Shown piece by piece: positions 9,570-18,656 of a DNA stretch of 64,000 bases. Source of the stretch: an uncultured Psychrobacter sp. (GTDB lineage: Bacteria > Pseudomonadota > Gammaproteobacteria > Pseudomonadales > Moraxellaceae); assembly GCA_947489525.1 (NCBI GenBank), contig CANLDW010000001.1, positions 682,001 to 746,000 on the forward strand, in the 5' to 3' direction. Position numbers and translations under genes: made by a program. The first letter of the stretch is position 1; the number at the start of each line of letters is the position of its first letter. The notes below the pieces were generated by a model. That model was not told where the DNA came from and searched no databases. It was given only the letters and a program-made list of their open reading frames with translations.

Positions 9570-11246
9570 ATGCAAGAGATTGAGTTAAAGTTCTTAGTAC
9601 CAGAATCGCGCTTAAAAAGCCTTATTGAAGAGGTTAAGGGCTTATCTTCGCAAGAGATGCAAATGGCAGCGCACTATTTTGATACGCCTGATGAGACGCT
9701 AGCAAAAGCAGGTGTTGGACTGCGTATTCGCTGTGAGGGTAGCACTTGGGTACAGACTATTAAAGCAGGCGGTGACGGTATGGCCGCGCGCCTAGAGCAC
9801 AATAAGGTGCTTGATGATCAGCAAGTACAGCAGATGCTGGACAGTAACCGGCTGACTCCTGACATGTCGCTTTATAGTGGCATTGATTCTGATTCTGATT
9901 CTGATTCTGGGGACATCAGTGTTGCATCTGCCCTAGCCCATTTAGATATCGATGAAATCGCTAATAGTCTAAGCCGTCAGTACGTTACAGACGTCAAACG
10001 AATTACATGTCAGCTTAGATCTAATGATGACAAAAGCGTGATCGAAGTGGCTTATGATTACGGTTATATCATTCATGGTATACAGGATAGTCATCGGCAA
10101 GTCATTCAAGAGATTGAGTTTGAGCTTTTATCAGGAGATGTCGACTATCTATTTGAGGTCGCAAAATCATGGTGCAAACGCTATAAATTATGCCTCTCTA
10201 CCGTGACTAAAGCGGAGCGTGGCGGGCTATTAGTCAAGGGTAAACATCATAGCTCTGCGCGAAAGGCCAATCTTGATAAGCTAGAAGTAGACAAGAATAC
10301 TAGCCTACCTGCTTTTGTCAGAGCTTGCGTGCACAACTGTTTGCTACAGATTCTCCCAAACAGTAGCGCTATCGTCGCAGGTAGCCAAGATAGTGCGCAC
10401 GTGCGCGAGCTACACACTGGTATACAGCGTTTAATATCTGCTCTTAAAGCCTTTAAACATTTCTCAGATGAGATTAATCCTGATTGGTTACCGATACTTA
10501 AACAAACGGCAGTTATCCTCGACGACTATTACAAGGTTGCTCATATTGCAGTAGCGGTTGAAGCTAAGATGCAACAGCGCGGCGCACCGGAGGCTAACTG
10601 GCAGGCTGTGCTTGAGCACGTTGCTATAGCGCCTATTAACGCGCTGCGTGCCAACGACTTTCAGATTACATTGCTTGAGCTTGTCGCCTATGTCATGAGT
10701 GACACTGAACAAGAAAGCGAAGATCTACGAGCAATCAAAGCGGTAAGCAAAATAAAAAAAGTGTTGTCTAAGCAATATAAAAAACTAAAAAAGGCTGAGC
10801 GCCGCACCAAAAAAGCATACGCTAATGCTACAGAGAAACAGAGTGCTACAGCGACGAGTAGCGCTATGAATCAAGGTAACTTAGATGAAAGCAACTTAGA
10901 TGAAGGTAACGTAGATGAAGGCAACTTAGATCAAGACAACTTAGCCCATGCTTACTACAAGCTAAATAAGCACCTCACAAGAATGCGTTATGTTAGTGAG
11001 TTTGCAGCGCCGCTATACGCCAAGAAAAAAACCAAACGCTGGCTTAAACGCCTGATCAAAGCCCAAAAAGCATGGACGCGGTATATGAAACATAGGCACT
11101 ATCAAGACGCCTACGACGCTCACGCCGCTATAGATTCAGCAGCTTGGTACGGCGCTGGCTGGTTTGCAGCAACACTCAAGCGAGATCGTAAACGCTATAA
11201 AAAGCACTTAAAAAAACTCCATAAGCGCGCCAATTTTTGGGGTTAG
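9570..11246 (+). CDS. CYTH-CHAD domain protein (triphosphatase family)
   Basis: The N-terminal CYTH (triphosphate tunnel metalloenzyme) domain begins with the signature EIELKF at residues 3-8 and spans about 1-200. A helical CHAD domain rich in His, Lys and Arg covers about 230-558. YgiF-type relatives hydrolyse inorganic triphosphate, and CHAD domains bind polyphosphate, so a role in polyphosphate metabolism is likely; ppk1 is in the same window. Two low-complexity insertions are odd: a DSDSDSDS tract near residue 110 encoded by repeated GATTCT, and a run of five NLDE-like pentapeptides near 432-458. Both probably expand and contract. Confidence 0.88.
   Translation: MQEIELKFLVPESRLKSLIEEVKGLSSQEMQMAAHYFDTPDETLAKAGVGLRIRCEGSTWVQTIKAGGDGMAARLEHNKVLDDQQVQQMLDSNRLTPDMSLYSGIDSDSDSDSGDISVASALAHLDIDEIANSLSRQYVTDVKRITCQLRSNDDKSVIEVAYDYGYIIHGIQDSHRQVIQEIEFELLSGDVDYLFEVAKSWCKRYKLCLSTVTKAERGGLLVKGKHHSSARKANLDKLEVDKNTSLPAFVRACVHNCLLQILPNSSAIVAGSQDSAHVRELHTGIQRLISALKAFKHFSDEINPDWLPILKQTAVILDDYYKVAHIAVAVEAKMQQRGAPEANWQAVLEHVAIAPINALRANDFQITLLELVAYVMSDTEQESEDLRAIKAVSKIKKVLSKQYKKLKKAERRTKKAYANATEKQSATATSSAMNQGNLDESNLDEGNVDEGNLDQDNLAHAYYKLNKHLTRMRYVSEFAAPLYAKKKTKRWLKRLIKAQKAWTRYMKHRHYQDAYDAHAAIDSAAWYGAGWFAATLKRDRKRYKKHLKKLHKRANFWG
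9886..9909 (+). repeat. GATTCT hexanucleotide repeat inside the CYTH-CHAD gene
   Basis: Four consecutive GATTCT units encode an alternating Asp-Ser tract. Because the unit is a multiple of three, copy-number change would alter protein length without a frameshift. Confidence 0.85.
10867..10944 (+). repeat. 15-bp in-frame coding repeat in the CYTH-CHAD gene
   Basis: About five imperfect copies of a 15-base unit (GGYAACTTAGATGAA) encode NLDES, NLDEG, NVDEG, NLDQD and NLAHA. The array forms an acidic linker inside the CHAD region, next to a lysine-rich segment. Confidence 0.85.
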
Positions 11247-11281
11247 CGTTTGTGAGCAATAGCAGCTGAATACATACAGGG

Positions 11282-11797
11282 CTAGCTCGCTACAATAGTG
11301 ACAGGCGTTCCTTCTTTGACTGCATCAAACAGCTCAAGCAGATCTTGATTACGCATTCTGATACAGCCATGCGAGTATGGTATGCCCATAGGCTCGCTAT
11401 CAGGCGTGCCATGGATATAGATATAACGTGCAAAGCTATCACAGCTGCCCTGTGCATTATTGCCTCTATTTAATCCCTCCTCCAGACCGCTTAGCCAAAG
11501 GATACGGCTAAGTATCCAATCGCGCTTGGGATGCTGCGCGCCAAGTTTATCATTATAGATCTCACCTGTTGGTACCCGTCCGACAAACACAGTATTGATA
11601 GGCATATCTGCACCTATTTTTTTGGCAATAATATGTTGACCAAGCGGTGTACAACCACTGTCTTGCTGATTGCCTGCGCCATTTTTGGCAGTAGATATGC
11701 GGTAACGGTACTGTGCATCATTTTGCTGATAGAGCGTTAAGCTCTGCTCGGCAATATTGACGATAATATGTGAGATTGACGGTTTGGGTTCTGACAT
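11282..11797 (-). CDS. L,D-transpeptidase (YkuD domain)
   Basis: This 171 aa protein has the YkuD catalytic signature HGTP...SHGCIRM, with the nucleophile Cys145 and His143. YkuD enzymes make 3-3 peptidoglycan crosslinks or attach lipoproteins to the wall. No signal peptide is visible at the N-terminus (MSEPKPSISHIIVNI), which is unusual for an enzyme that works in the periplasm. Several short gamma-proteobacterial homologues share this feature. It is convergent with the CYTH-CHAD gene. Confidence 0.9.
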   Translation of the reverse strand: MSEPKPSISHIIVNIAEQSLTLYQQNDAQYRYRISTAKNGAGNQQDSGCTPLGQHIIAKKIGADMPINTVFVGRVPTGEIYNDKLGAQHPKRDWILSRILWLSGLEEGLNRGNNAQGSCDSFARYIYIHGTPDSEPMGIPYSHGCIRMRNQDLLELFDAVKEGTPVTIVAS

Positions 11798-11967
11798 AAC
11801 ACTTCCGATTGCTTAAGTACTCGTATTAGACACTACTGCTACTAAGCCTATTAATGATTTTAAAGAATAAGGTTTAGATAGTTATTGATAATTTGTAATG
11901 TTAGGGGATTGTATCAAAGCAGTGAGCACCGTAATATAGGGGCACACTTTTTTGATGCTAACAGATT

Positions 11968-13269
11968 ATGACGACTATTTCACCGACGCGCGTGTCGATG
12001 TATGATTTTCTATATCAAGATACCCAGCCCATGGTGTCTTTACTTGCAGATATTGCTAATCTCTCCATACCTCAGGCGCGTTTGGCAATGGATGCAAGTC
12101 TACAAGCAATTATCAGCGCTCTATTGGCCTATCAGCAGCAGCATCAGGCGCAAGTGCTTAGCAAAAAACTTTTTGCTCGTAGCGCGGTCAAAGAGTTACG
12201 GCGCTACAATTCTATGAATTCTGCTACCGTAAATGCGACGTTGTACTACCGCCAAGAAGTCGCCAATGTTCTATTCCAAGATCCTGACCGTGTGCAAAGC
12301 GCTAGCGAATACATTGCCAAACTTATAAAGGCAAACCGCGATCAAGTACAAACGCTGCTGACCTCATTGAGTGTCATCGCGTTAAGGGAGCTGGCTATTT
12401 TGACAGAGTACAGCCAACTTGATTTTGATGAAATCAATAAATGGTTTGCGATTCAACCGCAGTTTTTATCCACTACCCGTTTTACCGCTGCTGTAGAAGC
12501 CCCTTCTTTTAATACAGAAACTAGCGCAAAAGTATCACATCGCAATGAAAAAACAGATCAAAACACTGATATAAATCAATTGGCTACAGCGGATAGCGAC
12601 CTTACGTCGCAATCAAATTCTGAGAATACAGACTTAGATATTGAACCTTTAGCTTCCAAGTCTCAAGAGACCGCCCCTATTATTACGCCGCCGCCCTTTA
12701 ATCCTTTTTGGTATGAGCTGACTCGTTTTAATCCTATCGCTTCTGAGCCCGTACAAGATAGTCACATGGCAACCGGTCATTATCTAAAAGTCATCGGACG
12801 TTCAGATACAACGACCCAACAAGGCCAACACGATGACTCCCTTATGTTCGCTCCTATGGATGCTATCGCGGTACCACAACAGCGCTGGTTATTACAATTG
12901 GCCAAAATCTCGGACATCTATTTAAGTCGTCAGCGTTTACGCATAACCTCTGAGCCTGCCACTGCCCCAACCGCGCCTTTAGTTAGTTTGGGACGCATAG
13001 GTAACAACAGCGAGGATACGCCTGCAACGACGAGTGAAAAACCTATTGAGTATGATAAACCGCTACCGCTTTGGAAAAACCCAGTGATTCTCCTTACGCT
13101 ATTAGTGATCAGCGTATTGAGCGTTCTAGCGTTTGTAAAATACAACTTGCAACAAGTCGATAACGCCTTAGCAACTACTCAAACAACGACTACTGAGATT
13201 CGCCAGCAGCAAGACGTTGCCATTGTAAAAGTAGAAGAGTCAGAGACAAAAAACACTACTGCTGATTGA
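11968..13269 (+). CDS. Unknown protein with C-terminal membrane segment
   Basis: I do not recognise this 433 aa protein with confidence. Residues about 1-165 are alpha-helical and rich in Leu, Ala and Gln, with a loose resemblance to DUF937-type domains. Residues about 170-240 are a disordered Ser/Thr/Asn/Asp linker. A single membrane helix (about 372-391) lies near the C-terminus, followed by a short tail (NALATTQTTTTEIRQQQ...). This topology puts the large N-terminal part in the cytoplasm and about 40 residues on the far side. It is monocistronic, ending at a bidirectional terminator shared with argG. Confidence 0.75.
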   Translation: MTTISPTRVSMYDFLYQDTQPMVSLLADIANLSIPQARLAMDASLQAIISALLAYQQQHQAQVLSKKLFARSAVKELRRYNSMNSATVNATLYYRQEVANVLFQDPDRVQSASEYIAKLIKANRDQVQTLLTSLSVIALRELAILTEYSQLDFDEINKWFAIQPQFLSTTRFTAAVEAPSFNTETSAKVSHRNEKTDQNTDINQLATADSDLTSQSNSENTDLDIEPLASKSQETAPIITPPPFNPFWYELTRFNPIASEPVQDSHMATGHYLKVIGRSDTTTQQGQHDDSLMFAPMDAIAVPQQRWLLQLAKISDIYLSRQRLRITSEPATAPTAPLVSLGRIGNNSEDTPATTSEKPIEYDKPLPLWKNPVILLTLLVISVLSVLAFVKYNLQQVDNALATTQTTTTEIRQQQDVAIVKVEESETKNTTAD

Positions 13270-13296
13270 GCCTTATTGACTCATACCATGCGCCAT

Positions 13297-13328
13297 AAAA
13301 AAAGACGTCACACTGATGACGTCTTTTT
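13297..13328. terminator. Bidirectional terminator shared with argG
   Basis: Perfect 12-bp arms AAAAAGACGTCA and TGACGTCTTTTT enclose a 6-base loop between convergent genes. Both strands end in a U-tract. Confidence 0.9.
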
Positions 13329-13381
13329 GTGTTCATTTAGTATGATACTATTTTAATGTGGCGCTGTTTTTTTACGTGACA

Positions 13382-14620
13382 CTACTTGGACAGATCGCGA
13401 CCACGACTTGCTTCAATCGCTAAGCGCAGCCCGTTTAGACGGATAAAGCCCTCAGCGTCTTTTTGATCGTACGCGCCTGCATCGTCCTCAAAAGTAGCAA
13501 TTTTTTCATCGAATAGTGAGTCATCAGACTTACGCCCTACTACGCTTACGCTACCTTTATACAGCTTGACTCGTACGGTACCGTTGACATACTCTTGCGA
13601 CTTATCGATAAGCACTTGGAGCATCTCACGCTCAGGACTGAACCAGTAACCATTGTAGATAATTTTTGCGTAGCGCGGCATGAGCTCGTCTTTGAGATGC
13701 GCCGCTTCACGGTCGAGCGTTAAGGACTCAATACCGCGGTGCGCTTTGAGCATAATAGTGCCAGCTGGCGTCTCATAACAGCCGCGTGATTTCATACCGA
13801 CGTAACGGTTTTCAACGATATCTAAGCGTCCAATACCATGCTGCCCGCCAATCTCATTGAGCTTAATCATCACCTCATACGGTTTAAGACGCGTGCCATC
13901 GATAGCAACAAGATCGCCTTTTTCGTATTCAAGCTCTAAGTACTGCGGCGTGTCAGGTGCTTGCTCTGGACTCACTGACCAACGCCACATATCTTCTTCG
14001 GCTTCAGCATACGGATCTTCTAATATGCCACCCTCATAAGAGATGTGCAGCAAATTGGCATCCATAGAGTAAGGCGATTTTTTGGAAGCATTGGCATAGT
14101 CGATCGCGATATTGTGCGCTTTGGCATACTGCATCAAGCTCTCACGACTGGACAGATCCCACTCCCGCCAAGGGGCAATAGTTTTAATATCAGGGGCAAG
14201 AGCAATAGCACCCAGCTCAAAACGTACCTGATCGTTACCCTTACCAGTAGCGCCGTGACTGATCGCATCAGCATTGTGCTCTTTTGCCAGCTCAACTAAG
14301 CGCTTTGCAATGAGTGGACGAGCAATCGAGGTACCAAGTAAGTACTCGCCTTCATAGATGGCGTTGGCTCGGAACATAGGATAGACGTAATCGCGGGCAA
14401 ACTCTTCACGCAAATCCTCAATGTGGATATTTTTAATACCCATAGCTTCAGCTTTGGCACGCGCAGGCTCAACCTCTTCGCCCTGACCAATGTCAGCGGT
14501 AAAGGTAATAACCTCAGCATCATAAGTTTCTTGTAGCCACTTGGCGATGATTGAGGTATCTAGTCCGCCAGAATAAGCGAGGACGATCTTATTAATATTT
14601 TTAGGATCAAGCTGAGCCAT
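13382..14620 (-). CDS. argG: Argininosuccinate synthase
   Basis: ArgG joins citrulline and aspartate using ATP, the penultimate step of arginine synthesis. The PP-loop [15 protein letters not shown] is at about residues 14-28. The segments [13 protein letters not shown] and [17 protein letters not shown] are characteristic. The length of 412 aa matches the short (type I) class. It is a single gene, divergent from pyrC across 333 bases. Confidence 0.97.
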   Translation of the reverse strand: MAQLDPKNINKIVLAYSGGLDTSIIAKWLQETYDAEVITFTADIGQGEEVEPARAKAEAMGIKNIHIEDLREEFARDYVYPMFRANAIYEGEYLLGTSIARPLIAKRLVELAKEHNADAISHGATGKGNDQVRFELGAIALAPDIKTIAPWREWDLSSRESLMQYAKAHNIAIDYANASKKSPYSMDANLLHISYEGGILEDPYAEAEEDMWRWSVSPEQAPDTPQYLELEYEKGDLVAIDGTRLKPYEVMIKLNEIGGQHGIGRLDIVENRYVGMKSRGCYETPAGTIMLKAHRGIESLTLDREAAHLKDELMPRYAKIIYNGYWFSPEREMLQVLIDKSQEYVNGTVRVKLYKGSVSVVGRKSDDSLFDEKIATFEDDAGAYDQKDAEGFIRLNGLRLAIEASRGRDLSK

Positions 14621-14953
14621 ATATAACTCCTATTATGAAAATGTAGTGATGTGAAAGTCGCGAGAACTAAAATATGCTATATAAGCACTATTATCTGATA
14701 ATTTGTAGTTCGTTATGCACAACGGATAGGCAAATATTACTACTGTAATCAGCTTACCAATAAAGCAGTTGCCCAGTGTACATCATATTAACGCAAGGCA
14801 AAAGATACCAACAAATTATGTACAGATATAACTCGCTTATTTAGTCGGATGTCCAAATCTGTTATGATAAACAAGCATCATCTGCAACGATCTGCTACTG
14901 ACTTCCGCTTTCAGCTTAACGCTGTTTTATTTCTATCTTTATTTTAGAGTGCC
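14621..14953. other. Divergent intergenic region argG-pyrC
   Basis: This 333-base AT-rich gap must hold the promoters of both argG and pyrC. I see no gene and no strong operator-like repeat in it. Confidence 0.5.
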
Positions 14954-16036
14954 ATGACTGCAACTACCGATTCCACAATAGAGCTTACCTTACTACAGCC
15001 CGATGATTGGCATATTCATTTACGTGACGGTGCTGCACTTAGCACCACCGTACGGCATGCTGCCGCTAGTTTTAACCGCGTTATATGTATGCCAAACCTG
15101 GTCCCTCCCGTCAAAAACATCGTTGATGCCCGTTCCTATCGCGAGCGTATATTGCAGCACCTGCAAGCTTGTGATTTAAGTCCTGAGCGTAAGGTGGCCT
15201 TTGATCCGCGTATGACCCTATATCTAACAGATCATACGACCGTACAAGATATTGAAGCAGCAGCGCAGTCCGGTATCGTTCAAGCAGTGAAACTATACCC
15301 TGCTGGAGCCACCACCAATTCAGCAGACGGCGTTACTGATATAAATGCTTGCGTTGATGTGTTTGAAGCTATGGAGAAACATGACCTACCTCTATTATTG
15401 CACGGAGAGGTTACCCATGATCACGTCGATATCTTTGATCGAGAAAAGCGCTTTTTAGATGAAGTATTAGCACAGATTATTGTGAAGTTCCCGACGATGA
15501 AAATCGTTGTAGAGCACATTACCACAAGTGACGCTGCTGATTTTGTTTTGGCACAAGGCAATCAAGTTGCCGCAACGATTACACCGCAGCATCTAATGTT
15601 CAACCGCAACCATTTATTGGTTGGCGGTATAAAACCGCACTTTTACTGTTTGCCTATTCTCAAACGTGCCAGCCATCAAAAAGTATTACTCGATGTAGCC
15701 ACTAGTGGCAATCCAAAGTTTTTTATGGGGACAGACTCAGCGCCACACCCAATTGACGCTAAAGAATCTGCCTGTGGCTGCGCAGGTTGTTATAGTGCAG
15801 CGGCTGCGCTTCCTTTATATGCTACTGCTTTTGATAGTGTGGGTAAAATCGATAAGCTCGAAGGCTTTGCTAGTCGTTTTGGGGCGCAGTTCTACGGTCT
15901 ACCTGTGAATCAAAGCACGATCACACTTGTAAATACGCCTATGCAGGTGCCGACTCATTACCCTTATTTTGATGGTCGCAAGCTGACACCCCTTATGGCA
16001 GGCGAGACGCTGCCTTGGTCTATTAAGTCCCAATAA
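14954..16036 (+). CDS. pyrC: Dihydroorotase
   Basis: PyrC cyclises carbamoyl aspartate to dihydroorotate in pyrimidine synthesis. All zinc-site residues of the class II (E. coli-like) enzyme are visible: His20 and His22 in [10 protein letters not shown], the carboxylated Lys113 in [12 protein letters not shown], His150, His188, and Asp261 in MGTDSAPH. The length of 360 aa is close to the E. coli enzyme (348), with a few extra N-terminal residues. rnt follows 95 bases downstream on the same strand. Confidence 0.96.
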   Translation: MTATTDSTIELTLLQPDDWHIHLRDGAALSTTVRHAAASFNRVICMPNLVPPVKNIVDARSYRERILQHLQACDLSPERKVAFDPRMTLYLTDHTTVQDIEAAAQSGIVQAVKLYPAGATTNSADGVTDINACVDVFEAMEKHDLPLLLHGEVTHDHVDIFDREKRFLDEVLAQIIVKFPTMKIVVEHITTSDAADFVLAQGNQVAATITPQHLMFNRNHLLVGGIKPHFYCLPILKRASHQKVLLDVATSGNPKFFMGTDSAPHPIDAKESACGCAGCYSAAAALPLYATAFDSVGKIDKLEGFASRFGAQFYGLPVNQSTITLVNTPMQVPTHYPYFDGRKLTPLMAGETLPWSIKSQ

Positions 16037-16131
16037 AATATAAACGCGGTTTGCATCGCAAATTTTATGGGTGACTCAGCGTCTCGTTTATTTTCACGTC
16101 TTACTTTTTCTATTTAACTGATAAAAGCAAT

Positions 16132-16941
16132 ATGACCATTCAAAATGACACGGTTCAAGCCAACACCCTAACTGACCAGCACTCTGCTGAGTTACCTGTT
16201 CCTGCTGGTAAGACCGAAGCGCATCAGGATAGTAGCGCTAGTAGTAAAGCGCTGCAAAGCCCTACTGACGACCATACTTCCATGCGCTTAAAAGATAGGT
16301 TTCGTAAGTTTTTGCCCGTTGTTGTCGATGTAGAGACGGCAGGGTTTAATGCGCAAACCGATGCACTATTAGAGATTGCCTGTATTCCTATTTTACTTAA
16401 TGAAGACGGTGTTTTTTATCCAGGCACTGCACTCAATGCTTTTATTGAACCCTTTGAAGGCGCAAACTTAGAGCCTAAAGCGCTAGCCTTTACGGGTATA
16501 GATCCTAACAATCCTATGCGCAAAGCCATAGCAGAAGATGAGAAAATGGCTCTACGTCGTATCTTTAAAGAGCTAAAGGAAGTGCGCCGAGCTGAGGAAT
16601 GCCGTCAGTGCGTACTTATTGGTCACAACGCTCACTTTGATTTAGCCTTCTTAAATGCCGCTGTACTGCGAACTAACAGCAAAAATCACAACCCCTTTCA
16701 CAACTTTTCAGTGTTTGATACGGTGACTCTATCGGCGCTTGCTTTTGGACAAACCGTACTTGCACGAGCGTGCAAAGCAGCAGGATTAGAGTTTGATGGT
16801 AAGGATGCTCACTCCGCCTTGTATGACACTCAAAAAACAGCTGAGCTGTTTTGTTATATTCTTAATCACTATCCCATGCTTGCTAACGCTTTACATCAGG
16901 ATGAAACCAAAGTAGAGTTGAATAGTAACGATAGCGAATAG
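16132..16941 (+). CDS. rnt: Ribonuclease T
   Basis: RNase T is a DEDD 3'-5' exonuclease that trims tRNA and other stable RNA 3' ends. The catalytic set is visible: Asp66 and Glu68 in VVVDVETAGF, the Asp of GHNAHFDLAFL, and His/Asp in HSALYDTQKTAEL. At 269 aa it carries about 45 extra, Ser/Asp/Gln-rich N-terminal residues compared with E. coli (215 aa). An internal ATG at codon 51 (16282) would give a 219 aa protein of normal size. Neither start has a strong ribosome site, so the N-terminus is uncertain. Confidence 0.92.
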   Translation: MTIQNDTVQANTLTDQHSAELPVPAGKTEAHQDSSASSKALQSPTDDHTSMRLKDRFRKFLPVVVDVETAGFNAQTDALLEIACIPILLNEDGVFYPGTALNAFIEPFEGANLEPKALAFTGIDPNNPMRKAIAEDEKMALRRIFKELKEVRRAEECRQCVLIGHNAHFDLAFLNAAVLRTNSKNHNPFHNFSVFDTVTLSALAFGQTVLARACKAAGLEFDGKDAHSALYDTQKTAELFCYILNHYPMLANALHQDETKVELNSNDSE

Positions 16942-17188
16942 AGGTTCGCGCTAAGTACACCTGATGACTTTGCCATCTTGATTTAACAATCAATAGGGAT
17001 ATGATTGATACGATGATAAGCCAATCAACTATCAGCTTCAAACTGTCTACATAGATTTGATAGTTTGCACGTTTATTGCTGTTACTGTCTGTAATGACAC
17101 GATAATATTCTATAGATGACTCAAGTTGCTCCCAAACCAAAAGTTCTACTCAGTAGCATGCTTTTGACTCCAAAAGAGGGACTTTACT

Positions 17189-17386
17189 ATGGAACCACAT
17201 CACCTGTTATGGGGAACTATTCTAGGTTATATGACCCTAGCAATAACGATAAGTGGTATTACGTTTTTGTGGATTCGATACCATCTGAAAAATAACAACT
17301 TGCATCCCAGTCGCGCCTTTAGAAAAAGATATTTAATTCTTAAAAGAAGAAGAAAAAGGCTTGACAGAAAACGTAGACGCCATTAA
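17189..17386 (+). CDS. Small basic membrane protein, unknown
   Basis: This 65 aa open frame is preceded by a good ribosome site (GAGGGA). It encodes one hydrophobic segment (about residues 7-30) followed by a strongly basic tail rich in Arg and Lys (ending RRRKRLDRKRRRH). By the positive-inside rule the tail would be cytoplasmic and could touch nucleic acid or phospholipid. I cannot assign a family. It sits between rnt and tRNA-Glu. Confidence 0.6.
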   Translation: MEPHHLLWGTILGYMTLAITISGITFLWIRYHLKNNNLHPSRAFRKRYLILKRRRKRLDRKRRRH

Positions 17387-17437
17387 AATGTGCACCACTT
17401 CAGCATAAACGGTGAAAGCAGCTGAAGCGTGTTACTA

Positions 17438-17513
17438 GTCCCCATCGTCTAGAGGCCTAGGACACCGCCCTTTCACGGCGGTAACGGGGGTTCGAATCCC
17501 CCTGGGGACGCCA
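17438..17513 (+). tRNA. tRNA-Glu (UUC)
   Basis: This is a complete 76-base cloverleaf with encoded CCA. The acceptor arms are GTCCCCA and the matching TGGGGAC. The anticodon stem is CCGCC/GGCGG with loop CTTTCAC, giving anticodon TTC at 17472-17474. The T arm contains GTTCGAATC. A terminator follows at 17538-17577. Confidence 0.98.
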
Positions 17514-17537
17514 CATATTAAAATGCTATGGCATTTA

Positions 17538-17577
17538 TAAACCTTTTAAAGTCTATGTGATTTTAAAAGGTTTTTTT
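17538..17577 (+). terminator. Terminator of tRNA-Glu
   Basis: Arms AAACCTTTTAAA and TTTTAAAAGGTTT flank a short loop, followed by a run of T, 25 bases after the tRNA. Confidence 0.85.
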
Positions 17578-17633
17578 ATGGATACACATAAATAGTTTTA
17601 GTATAAGACAAAAACACTAACATAAGATAAAAA

Positions 17634-17663
17634 GCAAAAAAAACCAGCATGTTATGCTGGTTT
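17634..17663 (-). terminator. Terminator of the BLUF gene
   Basis: Arms AAACCAGCAT and ATGCTGGTTT with a 3-base loop lie beyond the BLUF gene. On the minus strand the hairpin is followed by a run of eight U. Confidence 0.85.
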
Positions 17664-17715
17664 AATTTTACTAGTAGTGAATAGTTCTAGCTTTGTCAAA
17701 AGTATCACAGTCAAC

Positions 17716-18327
17716 TTAGGACATCATTAGCCATATTAGCGTCAATACAATCAATAAACCGAGTACCGCTTGAATTAAGAAAAAAGCTTGGTGCTCGCCC
17801 ACTACTTTCGTTAACGTAAGGCCTAAAGTGCTATATTTAATAGGCTGGCTATCAGTGTCTTCCATTTGCGCTTCTTCTTCATAATAGTCCTGTAGGACAT
17901 CCAAAAATTGTTGCCATTCATTACGGTTCCATGCCTGAGGCTTAAATGGCATTAAAGCTTTTAGCTTAGGTTCTGTTGTCATCCAGCGCTCAAGCGTAAT
18001 AGAGCGCAATGTCCAAGCATGAAAACGACGTTTAACTAAAGCAGAAAAATCCAATATCTCTAAATCTTTATGACGCTCGTCTAATAATAAACGATTCTTC
18101 AAATTGGTTAGTGCTTGTTCGCTGCCTTCGACATATTGTAAAAAATAGCCATTTCCATAACAGAGAATACCGGTGATGTTATCAGTCTTATTATTTTTAA
18201 CGGATACTGCTGCAATATCATTCAGAGTGCTAGCACCAGAGAGACCTGCTGATGTAATACGACTCATATAAACGAGTTGAAATAGGTCTACCGTAACTGG
18301 ATTTTTATAATCAGCAAATGTCGACAT
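17716..18327 (-). CDS. BLUF-domain blue-light sensor with C-terminal membrane anchor
   Basis: Residues about 14-110 form a BLUF domain, which binds FAD and senses blue light. The flavin-site residues align with known BLUF proteins: Tyr20 in LVYMSR, Asn46 in KNNKTDN, Gln64 in YFLQYVEG, and the conserved RRFHAW segment with Trp105. No output domain such as EAL is attached. Residues about 120-170 are a charged, acidic linker, and about 183-202 form a single hydrophobic helix at the extreme C-terminus, so the sensor is probably tail-anchored to the inner membrane. A good ribosome site (GGGAGAGG) precedes the ATG. It is monocistronic with its own terminator. Confidence 0.88.
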   Translation of the reverse strand: MSTFADYKNPVTVDLFQLVYMSRITSAGLSGASTLNDIAAVSVKNNKTDNITGILCYGNGYFLQYVEGSEQALTNLKNRLLLDERHKDLEILDFSALVKRRFHAWTLRSITLERWMTTEPKLKALMPFKPQAWNRNEWQQFLDVLQDYYEEEAQMEDTDSQPIKYSTLGLTLTKVVGEHQAFFLIQAVLGLLIVLTLIWLMMS

Positions 18328-18656
18328 TTAGCCTCTCCCTGTAGCTGGGTAAATTTAGCTAAGACAACTATAAATAGGTCAAAAATATGAAAAAAAAGAT
18401 TAATCTGAAATATCCATCTTGATATATTATTGATTTTATAAATAATTATATTAATTGTATTAAGTTGGTTACATAATAAGCTTATTTAGTTATTTAATCA
18501 AACCCTATTCTTATCAAAGCAGCACTTTATTGTAACTGAACTATTTTTTAGAGAACAATAATATGTAAAAAACCTGATATATCAGCATGATAGCTACTAT
18601 TACTGTTTTAAATTTGAGAGTACATTTGTACTAGTAATGACTGTTCGAGCAACGAA
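18328..18656. other. AT-rich gap between ispD and the BLUF gene
   Basis: These 329 bases are very AT-rich. They include the promoter region of the BLUF gene and the 3' side of the ispD operon. No gene or clear terminator is seen. Confidence 0.5.

Noticed and set aside
17438..17513. tRNA-Glu as an integration site for a mobile island
   Set aside because: No integrase gene and no duplicated tRNA 3' end were seen on either side. The neighbours (rnt and the BLUF gene) have their own normal transcription signals.
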